Shown here: in pieces, positions 1-10,444 of the stretch | How positions within the stretch are numbered: position 1 is the stretch's first letter | Layout of the letters: each line of letters begins with the position of its first letter | Assembly: GCA_905221605.1 (NCBI GenBank) | Contig: CAJNDS010002808.1 | Coordinates: forward strand, 158,501-202,500 | DNA: 44,000 nucleotides | From: Symbiodinium natans | Taxonomy: Eukaryota > Sar > Dinophyceae > Suessiales > Symbiodiniaceae | Direction of reading: 5' to 3' | The notes under the pieces: generated by a model | Databases searched by the model: none | What the model saw: only the letters and a program-made list of their open reading frames with translations | What the model was told of the DNA's origin: nothing | Translations under genes and position numbers: made by a program

Positions 1-1271
1 TTGCAACGACGGAAAGCCAAAGTATGCCAAAGTTATTTGGTACTAGGGGCTTCACGAGGGTTTAGGGCGGTTCCAAGTGCAAGGGTCCACCAAAGGGTGG
101 ATTCCGGGACAGTTCCCAAACAAGGCTTCCCAAAGATGCGGGGAGGTCAGCCAGGGGGGGAAGGGCGTGGACGGCACAATCCACACTGAGGGAGAGGGAG
201 ACCAGATCCTGTTTGTTCCAGACGCCTCTCGGCCGGAGCCGAGGGCGCTTTTCAAGACGCTGACCATCTTCTGAGTGTGCTGAGGTGCGTTGCTATCCAG
301 CCACGGGGAGAACCCATCAGATCAGTGCCTCAACTTGGTCCCTTTACATCCCGCTGCTTCATGCTCATACCGTGCTCGTGTATGAGGTGGTGCGTAGGAT
401 TTGTGGGGGGTGAGAGTTGGCCGAGCTGCCAGGGGTCCACCTGCTGCACCTTGGGTTTCCCATTGCGAACGACAGCCTGGAGCTCAGGGCTCCGCAGTTG
501 GGACATGGGGGGCTTCCGAACATAGGGGTACCCTTTTTGGAGGTCCCTTGTACGGGGATTCTTTGCTATTTGGGGTTCAAAGAAGGGGTACCCCCTATTG
601 TGGGAAATGCCCACATCCAAAGCCTCGAGCTTGTGCAGAGGTTGCTATGGAGGTGAGCTCCGAAATGCGACTTGGCAGTTTTGCCGGAGGTTCTACGGCT
701 GCCGAAGCCCTAAACCCTCAAAGCCCTCAAAACCTGACCCCTAAACTTAAACAACCCTATTAGACTGCTAGAAGCTTGAAAGGGGGCGGCCTGGCTTGTT
801 TTCCGGGCTTGAAGAAGTTTCAAGGTTTGGGCTAGGCCTTGCTCCCCAACACTCAGTTCCAAGTGCGGATGGTGCTGCGTACTTAAGCACCAGCAAGGAC
901 TGCACTTTGCCTTTGATTCCCCATATTCGACAAGAGGCCCCCGACTCAGGGGGGGTACTTTTTCGATGACGTGTCCGCGTTCCACTCTGGGTCCTGGCCT
1001 GTGAGGCCCATGTAGAGCACACTCGGTGCGCTCAATCCGAGGAGGCCGAGGAGGCCCTCCGAAAACGCTCCATGTGGGATTTTGGGGGGTGTCGTGATGT
1101 TTTGTTCTCTGTCATGGTGAGGCAACAATGCATCCAAGCCACTTGGATGCCATCGCCAGGGCTCCGATACCCTATCACACAGCAGAAGCATTTCCATTGA
1201 CCCGCGACCTGTGGGATGAAGCGTTTGCTCTGATCTGGACTGCTCGTAGAGCAACTCCGCAGGCTGCTGGG
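1..1271. other. Gene-free stretch, left end
   Basis: I see no exon with family motifs or a convincing splice structure here. Short open frames on both strands overlap each other and look random. The segment holds a small foldback (522-598, listed separately) and a few CCCTAAA-like heptamers around 708-760. Confidence 0.5.
522..598. repeat. Small foldback element with GGGTACC arms
   Basis: The left arm at 522-533 (ATAGGGGTACCC) is the reverse complement of the right arm at 586-598 (GGGTACCCCCTAT) apart from one extra G. The spacer is about 52 bp. No clear target duplication is visible. It resembles in size and base content the larger foldbacks at 22.2 and 38.4 kb. Confidence 0.4.
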
Positions 1272-1352
1272 GTGAGTGTGAGTGTGAGTGTCAGTGCGAG
1301 TGCGATTGCGAGTGCGAGTGTGAGTGTGAGTGCGAGTGCGAGTGTCGCGCGC
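1272..1352. repeat. GTGAGT/GCGAGT hexamer microsatellite
   Basis: This is a tandem array of the hexamer GTGAGT and one-base variants (GCGAGT, GTCAGT, GCGATT), about 13 units. It lies about 220 bp before the 228-bp satellite. The protein-like frames it gives (SVSVSA on one strand, LTLTLA on the other) are products of the repeat. Confidence 0.85.
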
Positions 1353-1570
1353 ACACCTGTGCGCGCAACGCTTGACTGATGCCCACTCTGCACACCTTGC
1401 TGGTGCAGGCGCTTCTACTTCTACTGTGGATAATCTCACTGTGGCCATCGTAGTCAGATAACATTCAAAACTTGAAGCAGTTGCATCTCGTCGGTCCGCG
1501 GCAGTTTTGGAAGACGCCCCGTCTGTTGTCTGAGCCTTGTGCTGATTTGAGCAGCTGCTGTTGTTAGCCT

Positions 1571-4500
1571 AAACGCCCTTCCCTTGCACCGACCATGGCT
1601 TGAACTCCATGCCGTGTGCCGGCCGACTTGGAGGTCTCGATTGGCCACGCATGATCCGAGAGGACATGCGATTCTGAGCCAGACATCGACTGTCTGTTGA
1701 GTTGGGCAGCCGTTCACAGACTTAGGAAGACCTTGGTGCCATCATTGGCTTCAGGCTTTGTGGCGTCGCTGGCATCTTCCGGGCATTTCGGGGCGCTTGA
1801 TAGACCTTCCCTTGTACCGACCATGGCTTGAACTCCATGCCGTGTGCCGGCCGACTTGGAGGTCTAGATTGGCCACGCATGATCCGAGAGGACATGCGAT
1901 TCTGAGCCAGACATCGACTGTCTGTTGAGTTGGGCAGCCGTTCACAGACTTAGGAAGACCTTGGTGCCATCATTGGCTTCAGGCTTTGTAGCGTCGCTGG
2001 CATCTTCCGGGCATTTCGGGGCGCTTGATAGACCTTCCCTTGTACCGACCATGGCTTGAACTCCATGCCGTGTGCCGGCCGACTTGGAGGTCTAGATTGG
2101 CCACGCATGATCCGAGAGGACATGCGATTCTGAGCCAGACATCGACTGTCTGTTGAGTTGGGCAGCCGTTCACAGACTTAGGAAGACCTTGGTGCCATCA
2201 TTGGCTTCAGGCTTTGTAGCGTCGCTGGCATCTTCCGGGCATTTCGGGGTGCTTGATAGACCTTCCCTTGTACCGACCATGGCTTGAATTCCATGCCGTG
2301 TGCCGGCCGACTTGGAGGTCTAGATTGGCCACGCATGATCCGAGAGGACATGCGATTCTGAGCCAGACATCGACTGTCTGTTGAGTTGGGCAGCCGTTCA
2401 CAGACTTAGGAAGACCTTGGTGCCATCATTGGCTTCAGGCTTTGTGGCGTCGCTGGCATCATCCGGGCATTTCGGGGCGCTTGATAGACCTTCCCTTGTA
2501 CCGACCATGGCTTGAACTCCATGCCGTGTGCCGGCCGACTTGGAGGTCTAGATTGGCCACGCATGATCCGAGAGGACATGCGATTCTGAGCCAGACATCG
2601 ACTGTCTGTTGAGTTGGGCAGCCGTTCACAGACTTAGGAAGACCTTGGTGCCATCATTGGCTTCAGGCTTTGTAGCGTCGCTGGCATCTTCCGGGCATTT
2701 CGGGGTGCTTGATAGACCTTCCCTTGTACCGACCATGGCTTGAATTCCATGCCGTGTGCCGGCCGACTTGGAGGTCTAGATTGGCCACGCATGATTCGAG
2801 AGGACATGCGATTCTGAGCCAGACATCGACTGTCTGTTGAGTTGGGCAGCCGTTCACAGACTTAGGAAGACCTTGGTCCCATCATTGGCTTCAGGCTTTG
2901 TGGCGTCGCTGGCATCTTCCGGGCATTTCGGGGTGCTTGATAGACCTTCCCTTGTACCGACCATGGCTTGAACTCCATGCTGTGTGCCGGCCGACTTGGA
3001 GGTCTAGATTGGCCACGCATGATCCGAGAGGACATGCGATTCTGAGCCAGACATCGACTGTCTGTTGAGTTGGGCAGCCGTTCACAGACTTAGGAAGACC
3101 TTGGTGCCATCATTGGCTTCAGGCTTTGTGGCGTCGCTGGCATCTTCCGGGCATTTCGGGGCGCTTGATAGACCTTCCCTTGTACCGACCATGGCTTGAA
3201 CTCCATGCGTGTGCCGGCCGACTTGGAGGTCTAGATTGGCCACGCATGATCCGAGAGGACATGCGATTCTGAGCCAGACATCGACTGTCTGTTGAGTTGG
3301 GCAGCCGTTCACAGACTTAGGAAGACCTTGGTGCCATCATTGGCTTCAGGCTTTGTGGCGTCGCTGGCATCTTCCGGGCATTTCGGGGCGCTTGATAGAC
3401 CTTCCCTTGTACCGACCATGGCTTGAACTCCATGCCGTGTGCCGGCCGACTTGGAGGTCTAGATTGGCCACGCATGATCCGAGAGGACATGCGATTCTGA
3501 GCCAGACATCGACTGTCTGTTGAGTTGGGCAGCCGTTCACAGACTTAGGAAGACCTTGGTGCCATCATTGGCTTCAGGCTTTGTAGCGTCGCTGGCATCT
3601 TCCGGGCATTTCGGGGCGCTTGATAGACCTTCCCTTGTACCGACCATGGCTTGAACTCCATGCCGTGTGCCGGCCGACTTGGAGGTCTAGATTGGCCACG
3701 CATGATCCGAGAGGACATGCGATTCTGAGCCAGACATCGACTGTCTGTTGAGTTGGGCAGCCGTTCACAGACTTAGGAAGACCTTGGTGCCATCATTGGC
3801 TTCAGGCTTTGTGGCGTCGCTGGCATCTTCCGGGCATTTCGGGGCGCTTGATAGACCTTCCCTTGTACCGACCATGGCTTGAACTCCATGCCGTGTGCCG
3901 GCCGACTTGGAGGTCTAGATTGCCACGCATGATCCGAGAGGACATGCGATTCTGAGCCAGACATCGACTGTCTGTTGAGTTGGGCAGCCGTTCACAGACT
4001 TAGGAAGACCTTGGTGCCATCATTGGCTTCAGGCTTTGTGGCGTCGCTGGCATCTTCCGGGCATTTCGGGGCGCTTGATAGACCTTCCCTTGTACCGACC
4101 ATGGCTTGAACTCCATGCCGTGTGCCGGCCGACTTGGAGGTCTAGATTGGCCACGCATGATCCGAGAGGACATGCGATTCTGAGCCAGACATCGACTGTC
4201 TGTTGAGTTGGGCAGCCGTTCACAGACTTAGGAAGACCTTGGTGCCATCATTGGCTTCAGGCTTTGTAGCGTCGCTGGCATCTTCCGGGCATTTCGGGGC
4301 GCTTGATAGACCTTCCCTTGTACCGACCATGGCTTGAACTCCATGCCGTGTGCCGGCCGACTTGGAGGTCTAGATTGGCCACGCATGATCCGAGAGGACA
4401 TGCGATTCTGAGCCAGACATCGACTGTCTGTTGAGTTGGGCAGCCGTTCACAGACTTAGGAAGACCTTGGTGCCATCATTGGCTTCAGGCTTTGTAGCGT

Positions 4501-5492
4501 CGCTGGCATCTTCCGGGCATTTCGGGGCGCTTGATAGACCTTCCCTTGTACCGACCATGGCTTGAACTCCATGCCGTGTGCCGGCCGACTTGGAGGTCTA
4601 GATTGGCACGCATGATCCGAGAGGACATGCGATTCTGAGCCAGACATCGACTGTCTGTTGAGTTGGGCAGCCGTTCACAGACTTAGGAAGACCTTGGTGC
4701 CATCATTGGCTTCAGGCTTTGTAGCGTCGCTGGCATCATCCGGGCATTTCGGGGCGCTTGATAGACCATGGCTTGAACTCCATGCCGTGTGCCGGCCGAC
4801 TTGGAGGTCTAGATTGGCCACGCATGATCCGAGAGGACATGCGATTCTGAGCCAGACATCGACTGTCTGTTGAGTTGGGCAGCCGTTCACAGACTTAGGA
4901 AGACCTTGGTGCCATCATTGGCTTCAGGCTTTGTGGCGTCGCTGGCATCATCCGGGCATTTCGGGGCGCTTGATAGACCTTCCCTTGTACCGACCATGGC
5001 TTGAACTCCATGCCGTGTGCCGGCCGACTTGGAGGTCTAGATTGCCCACGCATGATCCGAGAGGACATGCGATTCTGAGCCAGACATCGACTGTCTGTTG
5101 AGTTGGGCAGCCGTTCACAGACTTAGGAAGACCTTGGTGCCATCATTGGCTTCAGGCTTTGTAGCGTCGCTGGCATCTTCCGGGCATGTCGGGGCGCTTG
5201 ATAGACCTTCCCTTGTACCGACCATGGCTTGAACTCCATGCCGTGTGCCGGCCGACTTGGAGGTCTAGATTGGCCACGCATGATCCGAGAGGACATGCGA
5301 TTCTGAGCCAGACATCGACTGTCTGTTGAGTTGGGCAGCCGTTCACAGACTTAGGAAGACCTTGGTGCCATCATTGAATGGCCACGCTTGATCCCGGCGT
5401 TCATGCGTTTGATAGCCAGACAGACATCGGCCGTTTGTTGTTTCAGTGGGTTGGCGGTTCGCAGACTTAGGAAGACCGTGGCGCTGTCATTG
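1571..5492. repeat. 228-bp tandem satellite, about 17 units
   Basis: The same unit recurs with a period of 228 bp; anchor points fall at 1717, 1945, 2173, 2401 and so on to 5346. Three units are 227 bp and one (near 4755) is 212 bp. The middle units are nearly identical, differing at a handful of positions (GTGGCG/GTAGCG, CTTCCGG/CATCCGG, GGGGCG/GGGGTG, GAACTCC/GAATTCC). The first unit and the last, partial unit (5378-5492) are clearly diverged, as expected from homogenisation of the interior by unequal exchange. Each unit carries a 64-codon open frame on the minus strand; 228 is a multiple of three, so the frame repeats. I do not think it is a gene. No rRNA, snRNA or spliced-leader sequence is recognisable in the unit. 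Confidence 0.95.
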
Positions 5493-7802
5493 GTTGCATG
5501 ATGTTACTTGTATTTTTCGGGAGCGCGAGGCGCGTCCATAACTTTTACCAGACTTTTCATGTTTCGAGTCGTTTCTGGCGAGGTCTTTCCTAACTGTGTC
5601 TTTTTGTCTTGGAGCCTTGGGCTCTCAAAAAAGCGAGATGCTCGAGCGCTTGGCCAGAGTCTGTGCGAGAACTAGATGGGCACTTCCCAAAGGGGCACCC
5701 TTAATATTCCTAAATATACTCCCAAGAAATAGTACAATCCTTGCCATGGGGGAACCCCATTGCTAAGAAGGACACCCCTAATTTTCGGAAACCCCCAGGT
5801 CCGCACTTAAGTGCCAAGGTGGCATCTTCCTTCATGCCCTGACCTACGCCCTGCCAGACGGCGCGGCGTTCACCTCCCAGGCCCGTGTGCTGCCACATGG
5901 GGGGGGTTACGATACTGGGGCGTACCTCATTGGTGTCCTTATTATACAGGGATGATCCTACTATGTGGGGGTCAAAAATTAGGGGCCCCTGAGTATCGCA
6001 AACCCGCACAGTGGCTGTTTCAGGATCGTTGCCCTTTGACGTCCCAGGCACCGGACTGGGCAACAGCCAAGGCCACCGTGGCCGAGGCCTCGTGACCCCT
6101 CGTGACCCGCTTTCAGAACGACACCCGTGGACCCCCTCGAGATCGCGGCACATCGCGGCACATCGCGGCCACAGCTTGCTGGGTTCTCCGAGTCTCACCG
6201 TTCAGGCCAGGTAAGGCCTTGCCAGCGGGCGGAGTCTGAACAGGTCCAGAGAGATGAGAAGATGTGCGAAGTGATCAGGAGTCTCAACTGCTTTGTGCAT
6301 CTTCAGGTCGGTGGCGGATGGCCCCACTCTGATTGCGATGTGATAAGTTTGATGTAAGCTTGTTTGGCTCAAGCAGAGCAGTATTTCATATCTTACGCAG
6401 GCAACTATTCAAGCTCCTGAAACAGGCACTTAGCTTTATAATTTATGACTAACCCAAAGCAGCACGATTCAACAGGCAAGTGTCGCGGATAGAAGCAATC
6501 ATGCAGAGAGAGGCAAACTACGACATGTGGACGTGTGCATGGTGTCGACCGGGTTTTGGTAGCTGATGTAGACAGTCAGTTGCCGCAGTTATCGCTTTGC
6601 GCGTCTGCTTCGGCCGCTGCCGAAAGGTGCCAGTTGCCGTGGGAAGATAGAGGTTGATCTGGATCATGGGCCCCTTGTGAGGGTCTCTATTGTAGAAAAT
6701 TCCTGCAGACCAAACTTTGAAGTCCTAGTTTGGGGTCTTGGTCTCCCAATGTGATTCCCACGATGGGATGCCCCAAGCCCTGAACCCTAGGCCCTAAACC
6801 CTAAACCCCAAACCCCAAACCCTTAACAGGTCATAGGCCTTGTGGTGGACGCTGAAGCTGATGCCGGGGCCTGCCAATTGCTTCCACGATCATGTTCCTG
6901 CGTGGACCTGAGATCTCCTCCTTCTTTGTCTTTGACACACTTTTTGCCATTGGCATATCTTGGCATACTTTGCACGTTTGGAAAAAGCAGGTCGAGTTCT
7001 GTAGTCTTGGAAGGAAGGCGTGTTCTCCTACCCCTTTTTTGGCTCCCTTTTTTTGGGCCGCCCGGGCTCCTGGGCCCCAGTCCGGTGGTCTCATGGAGCC
7101 TTGGTGCCCTGGTGCTTCGGGCCCCTGAAGCCGTGCGAACTTGGCTTCCAGGAATTCTGTGATTTCTTCAAAGCCATAGGAATCCTTTCCAAAGCAATCA
7201 TCCACGAGCAGTGTGTTCGCACATGGGCGGAGGATTGCGGGTGGCCCCCCCCCCCCGACGCCCCGTGCTCTTGTAACCCTGTGCAAGCTTGTTCAAAGAA
7301 TGTCGTGCCATCAGTCGACATTTGCTCATTATCTCGTGTTTGCCAAGGGGTGTTGCGCCCCCTTTTTCTGAGCGGGCAAAATTTGCTCCAAAGAATGTCG
7401 TGCCACCCCTTCAATAAGAATGACTTTGTTTGCCTTGCTGTTTGAGCTTTCGGACCAAGCGGGCTGAAAGGGCCACAGCTGCAGGCAGAGCTGCGAAGCT
7501 CCTTCGAGGACGCCTTCTACTTCCCAGGCTTCCTTTGCACGCACCAGGCCGGTGCCTACCATCAGCACCCTCCCAGGCGTGACGAGCGCTTAAGAAGCAG
7601 AAGATCTGCCGCGAAGGATGATGGCTCCTTGTTTCAGCAGCTGCAGAAGGAGAGCTTGGTTGATGCAGCTTCGTGCTTGCATGTTTTTGCTTCTCATGCT
7701 TTGTTGTGCTGGTGTGTCCGTAAGGAGTAGGGCAGCAGTGGACTCGAAATCCCTTAAGAGCTCTCGAACGCTCAAGAAGCGCCGTTGGCCTCATGCAAAG
7801 CC
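5493..7802. other. Intergenic region without a recognised gene
   Basis: No exon with family motifs was found. The stretch contains an inverted repeat (CCCCTAATTTT at 5775-5785 against AAAATTAGGGG at 5975-5985), a short degenerate CCCTAAA run near 6785-6825, a spliced-leader relic at 6354-6373, and a C-run at 7247-7256. A short frame from 7618 encodes a hydrophobic stretch just before the membrane protein gene and could be an upstream exon, but I cannot show it. Confidence 0.4.
6354..6373 (+). other. Possible orphan dinoflagellate spliced-leader relic
   Basis: The last 11 bases (TTTGGCTCAAG, 6363-6373) match the 3' end of the dinoflagellate spliced leader exactly, and the preceding GTA and GC also match with one inserted A and three substitutions. 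Relics of this kind are known to mark genomic copies of reverse-transcribed, trans-spliced mRNAs. No open frame of interest follows within about 1.2 kb, so any inserted copy has decayed, or the match is chance. Confidence 0.4.
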
Positions 7803-10041
7803 ATGGCCATGCAGCAGCTTGCAGCAGTGCAAGCAGAAGTTCAACGGCTGCAGAGGGTTGTGAGCGAGATTCCATCTCTCCGGATGGAAGTCGAGTTGTT
7901 GAGGGCAGAAATTGAGAACTCTGCGCGTCGCATGGGTGCAGATGGATCCGATCGGCGAACGCCTGGAAACGTCCAGGCTTTGGTGCGGCAAGCCATCGTG
8001 CACGAAAATGCAACAATATATCAGGAACTGGCCTCACTTCGCGCCCAGTGCCATGAGCTTTTGGGTCGGGGCCCGAGCCCACAGCAAGAGGCGAACCAGT
8101 CATGGACAGAGTACCTCGGGCTCAGTACCCCGGAACCTATCCCCGAGCCCAGCTTCAAACTGCCGATCGCAACGGACATGGGGCCAATGGGGCCACTCGG
8201 GCCAATGGGGCCCATGGGTCAGGTGTACAAAGATCAAAGGGATCAAGTCGACGACTCGGAGGATGACGATCTTGGGTACATCCCAGGATCTGAGCCGGTG
8301 CGGCACATTCGTCACGATAACCTCCAGGCGACGCCATTCCTTGGGCTCGAGGTCATTGACTTTCAGCATTCCATCTGGGATGCTGCGCTGATCGTCATGC
8401 TCCATTCCCGGGACCGGGCGCGACAAGTGGTTGGGAACTTCAATGCTTTCCTGGCAACCAGCCTCTTGCTGACGAATGTTGCAATTCAGGTCGGTCTTAT
8501 TCTCGCGGTGAACTCGCTCGCTGAGCCGAACCCACTTGGAACCTTGAAGAACGTCTTGCGCGAGCAGCGCATACGAGATGGTCAGGCCTACTCCAACTTT
8601 GACCGCAAGGATCTGATAACGCAAACTCAACAGATTTGTAGTGAGAAGCTGTATAATGAGATGGCAGACACGACGCATTGGCTGTCAGAGTACACGAATC
8701 GCGGCGGAGCCTTCGGCAAACTGTCTGGAGACATGATCTGCATGCTGGCCATGTTCGTATGGGTGACAAGCATGGCCACAGAACTGCGACGCACCGTGCA
8801 TGACATGGGATTAGTGGTGGTCTCCCTTCCGCGGACGGAGGCGATGCAGTACGAGCTCCGACAAGGCCGTTACATCATTACAGGGGTAAAGAGAGTGCAA
8901 AAAGCCTTGGCAGTCCTCATGGTGATCTTACCAAGGACCCTGATAGCAGTGTTCCTCTTGTGGTACGGACTCATCTACCTAGCGGGTACCATCAACATTG
9001 ATGACCTCCTCCTCAACGCAGTTGCGCTCGAGTTTGTCAAGAATGTTGATGAGCTCCTCTTTGAAGCACTCGTCCCGCGGCGGATGGCAGCAATGGTAAG
9101 CAACATGGCCATTCAGATCTATGTCTCGCGCCACCACACTCTCCTGCCAAACGAGCTCCGCGAGGGCCGATTAGACTTCAGTGGCCTCTTGCCACCAGAG
9201 ACCAAGCGTGGCCTCAGCTTGTCGTTGCAAAGCTTTTACGCGCTCTTCCGTGTAGTCTACATCGCTGCAATCCTTGTGGGCGGCTGGGTCTTCTATCTGG
9301 GCCCCGTGGCCACCGACGCACGCGAAGCTCTCGATGCCGTGTGCGGGCATGCGGCTTGGAAAGCAGTTTGTGCGCCTGGCGTCACATGCAATTAAGTGGA
9401 CTAGTTGTAGAGTGATTATAGATGCTTGCCTTGAGACCGCTTTGCAGGATGTGACTTTCACCTACATGCTGCACCCTGTCACCAATATTCCGGTTTTCGC
9501 GCATGTGGATCCGCTGGAGCCGGGGCGCCATGACAAGGAAGAGCTGCGCTGCTTCTACGCCGCGCAGTTCGAGATGGTGAAGCTGCGGGCAGGTTTCCCG
9601 TCTGAGTACTTCGGGGCCAACTCAACCCTGGATGCCATGGTCGCCGGCTTCCACCCAAAATGCAAGGCGGAGAACGTCTGGGCAGCCGCGGACGTTGCAT
9701 GCCCTGAGAAGAGCCTGCAGTACTTCGAGAGGGCAAAGATGACGGGGCCTGACGATTTCTTTAGGAATAAGAACGAGGACTGCCGGGATCAGGACGTTTT
9801 CTTCTCCGTCCTGCGGGCCCTTTGCACACATCCCAAGTTCACGACGTACACAGCTGGCGAGCTGGATTTTTTTCTGGACACTTATCAGTGCAGCGATTTA
9901 CAAGGCGAGTGCCACAAGAGTCAGCATCATGAGATTTCTCTGCCATGGTTCTGGCAGCTCCAGAAGACGTGTCCCCAAGCCGAATTGCACAAAACCCTTT
10001 TTTTTGCATCGGGCCGTGCCTTGTTAGGGGGCCGAGTCTAA
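7803..10041 (+). CDS. Large multi-pass membrane protein with coiled-coil N-terminus
   Basis: I do not recognise a named family, though the layout recalls lineage-specific dinoflagellate membrane proteins. Exon 1 runs from an ATG at 7803 (preceded in frame by about 15 open codons) to 9365, and exon 2 from 9448. The proposed 82-bp intron has a GT donor and TTTGCAG acceptor followed by G, and both sides are in phase 0. Residues 10-95 look coiled-coil. Around residue 132-145 is a GPMGPLGPMGPMG run, then an acidic patch (DDSEDDD). Likely membrane segments lie near residues 220-243, 314-333, 374-402 and 484-507, with an NAVALEFVKNVDELLFEAL-like acidic helix after the third. Exon 2 gives a soluble, Cys-rich tail (FHPKC, DVACP, NEDC, YQCSD). 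The stop at 10041 may lie past the true donor; see 10298-10444 for a possible last exon. Function unknown; a membrane location is inferred. Confidence 0.7.
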
Positions 10042-10297
10042 ATTTGGTTCACCTGAGGATCTGGTGCTTTGTGAGCCGAGGTCCCGAGACGTGCGGCATG
10101 TGTGAGAAGGGTGCGGCGCCGTCCGCGGCTTCCCTGGGGCCGCTTGCAGCATAGTGAGCGGGGCCTTGAAGTCATGCAAAGGCGCCAAATCTAAAGGGCT
10201 CTGTGAAGTAACCTGAGCGCCTAGTTGAGCCTAGCCTAGCCTGATCCACAGCTTCAGCGTGCCCTGTGTGACCCCACGGCCATCCCGCAGCTTTCAG

Positions 10298-10444
10298 CCA
10301 CAAAGCTGTGCGCATGCGAGCCATCGTCTGCAAGTTCAAGAGCTGTTGGAGCTCACACTTTCGCTAGTATGGCTCTTCTGTGTCATGGTTATCATTGCTA
10401 CCACCAGCACCCTCTGTTGGGACGCTTACATAGCACAAACATAG
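10298..10444 (+). CDS. Possible terminal exon of the 7.8-kb membrane gene
   Basis: After a CTTTCAG acceptor an open frame runs to TAG at 10442-10444. It encodes one strong membrane helix (LTLSLVWLFCVMVIIATT) and a short tail ending AYIAQT. Position, strand and hydrophobic content fit a C-terminal exon of the upstream membrane protein, but the donor that would join it to the exon ending near 10,000 is not identified. It could also be unrelated. Confidence 0.35.
   Translation, partial: PQSCAHASHRLQVQELLELTLSLVWLFCVMVIIATTSTLCWDAYIAQT

Noticed and set aside
1751-5346. A tandem family of 64-residue minus-strand proteins
   Set aside because: They are translations of the 228-bp satellite. The unit length is a multiple of three, so the frame recurs automatically. 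Substitutions do not favour silent sites, and there is no start or splice context.
1571-5492. CRISPR array
   Set aside because: The 228-bp units are contiguous and contain no unique spacers, and the genome is eukaryotic.
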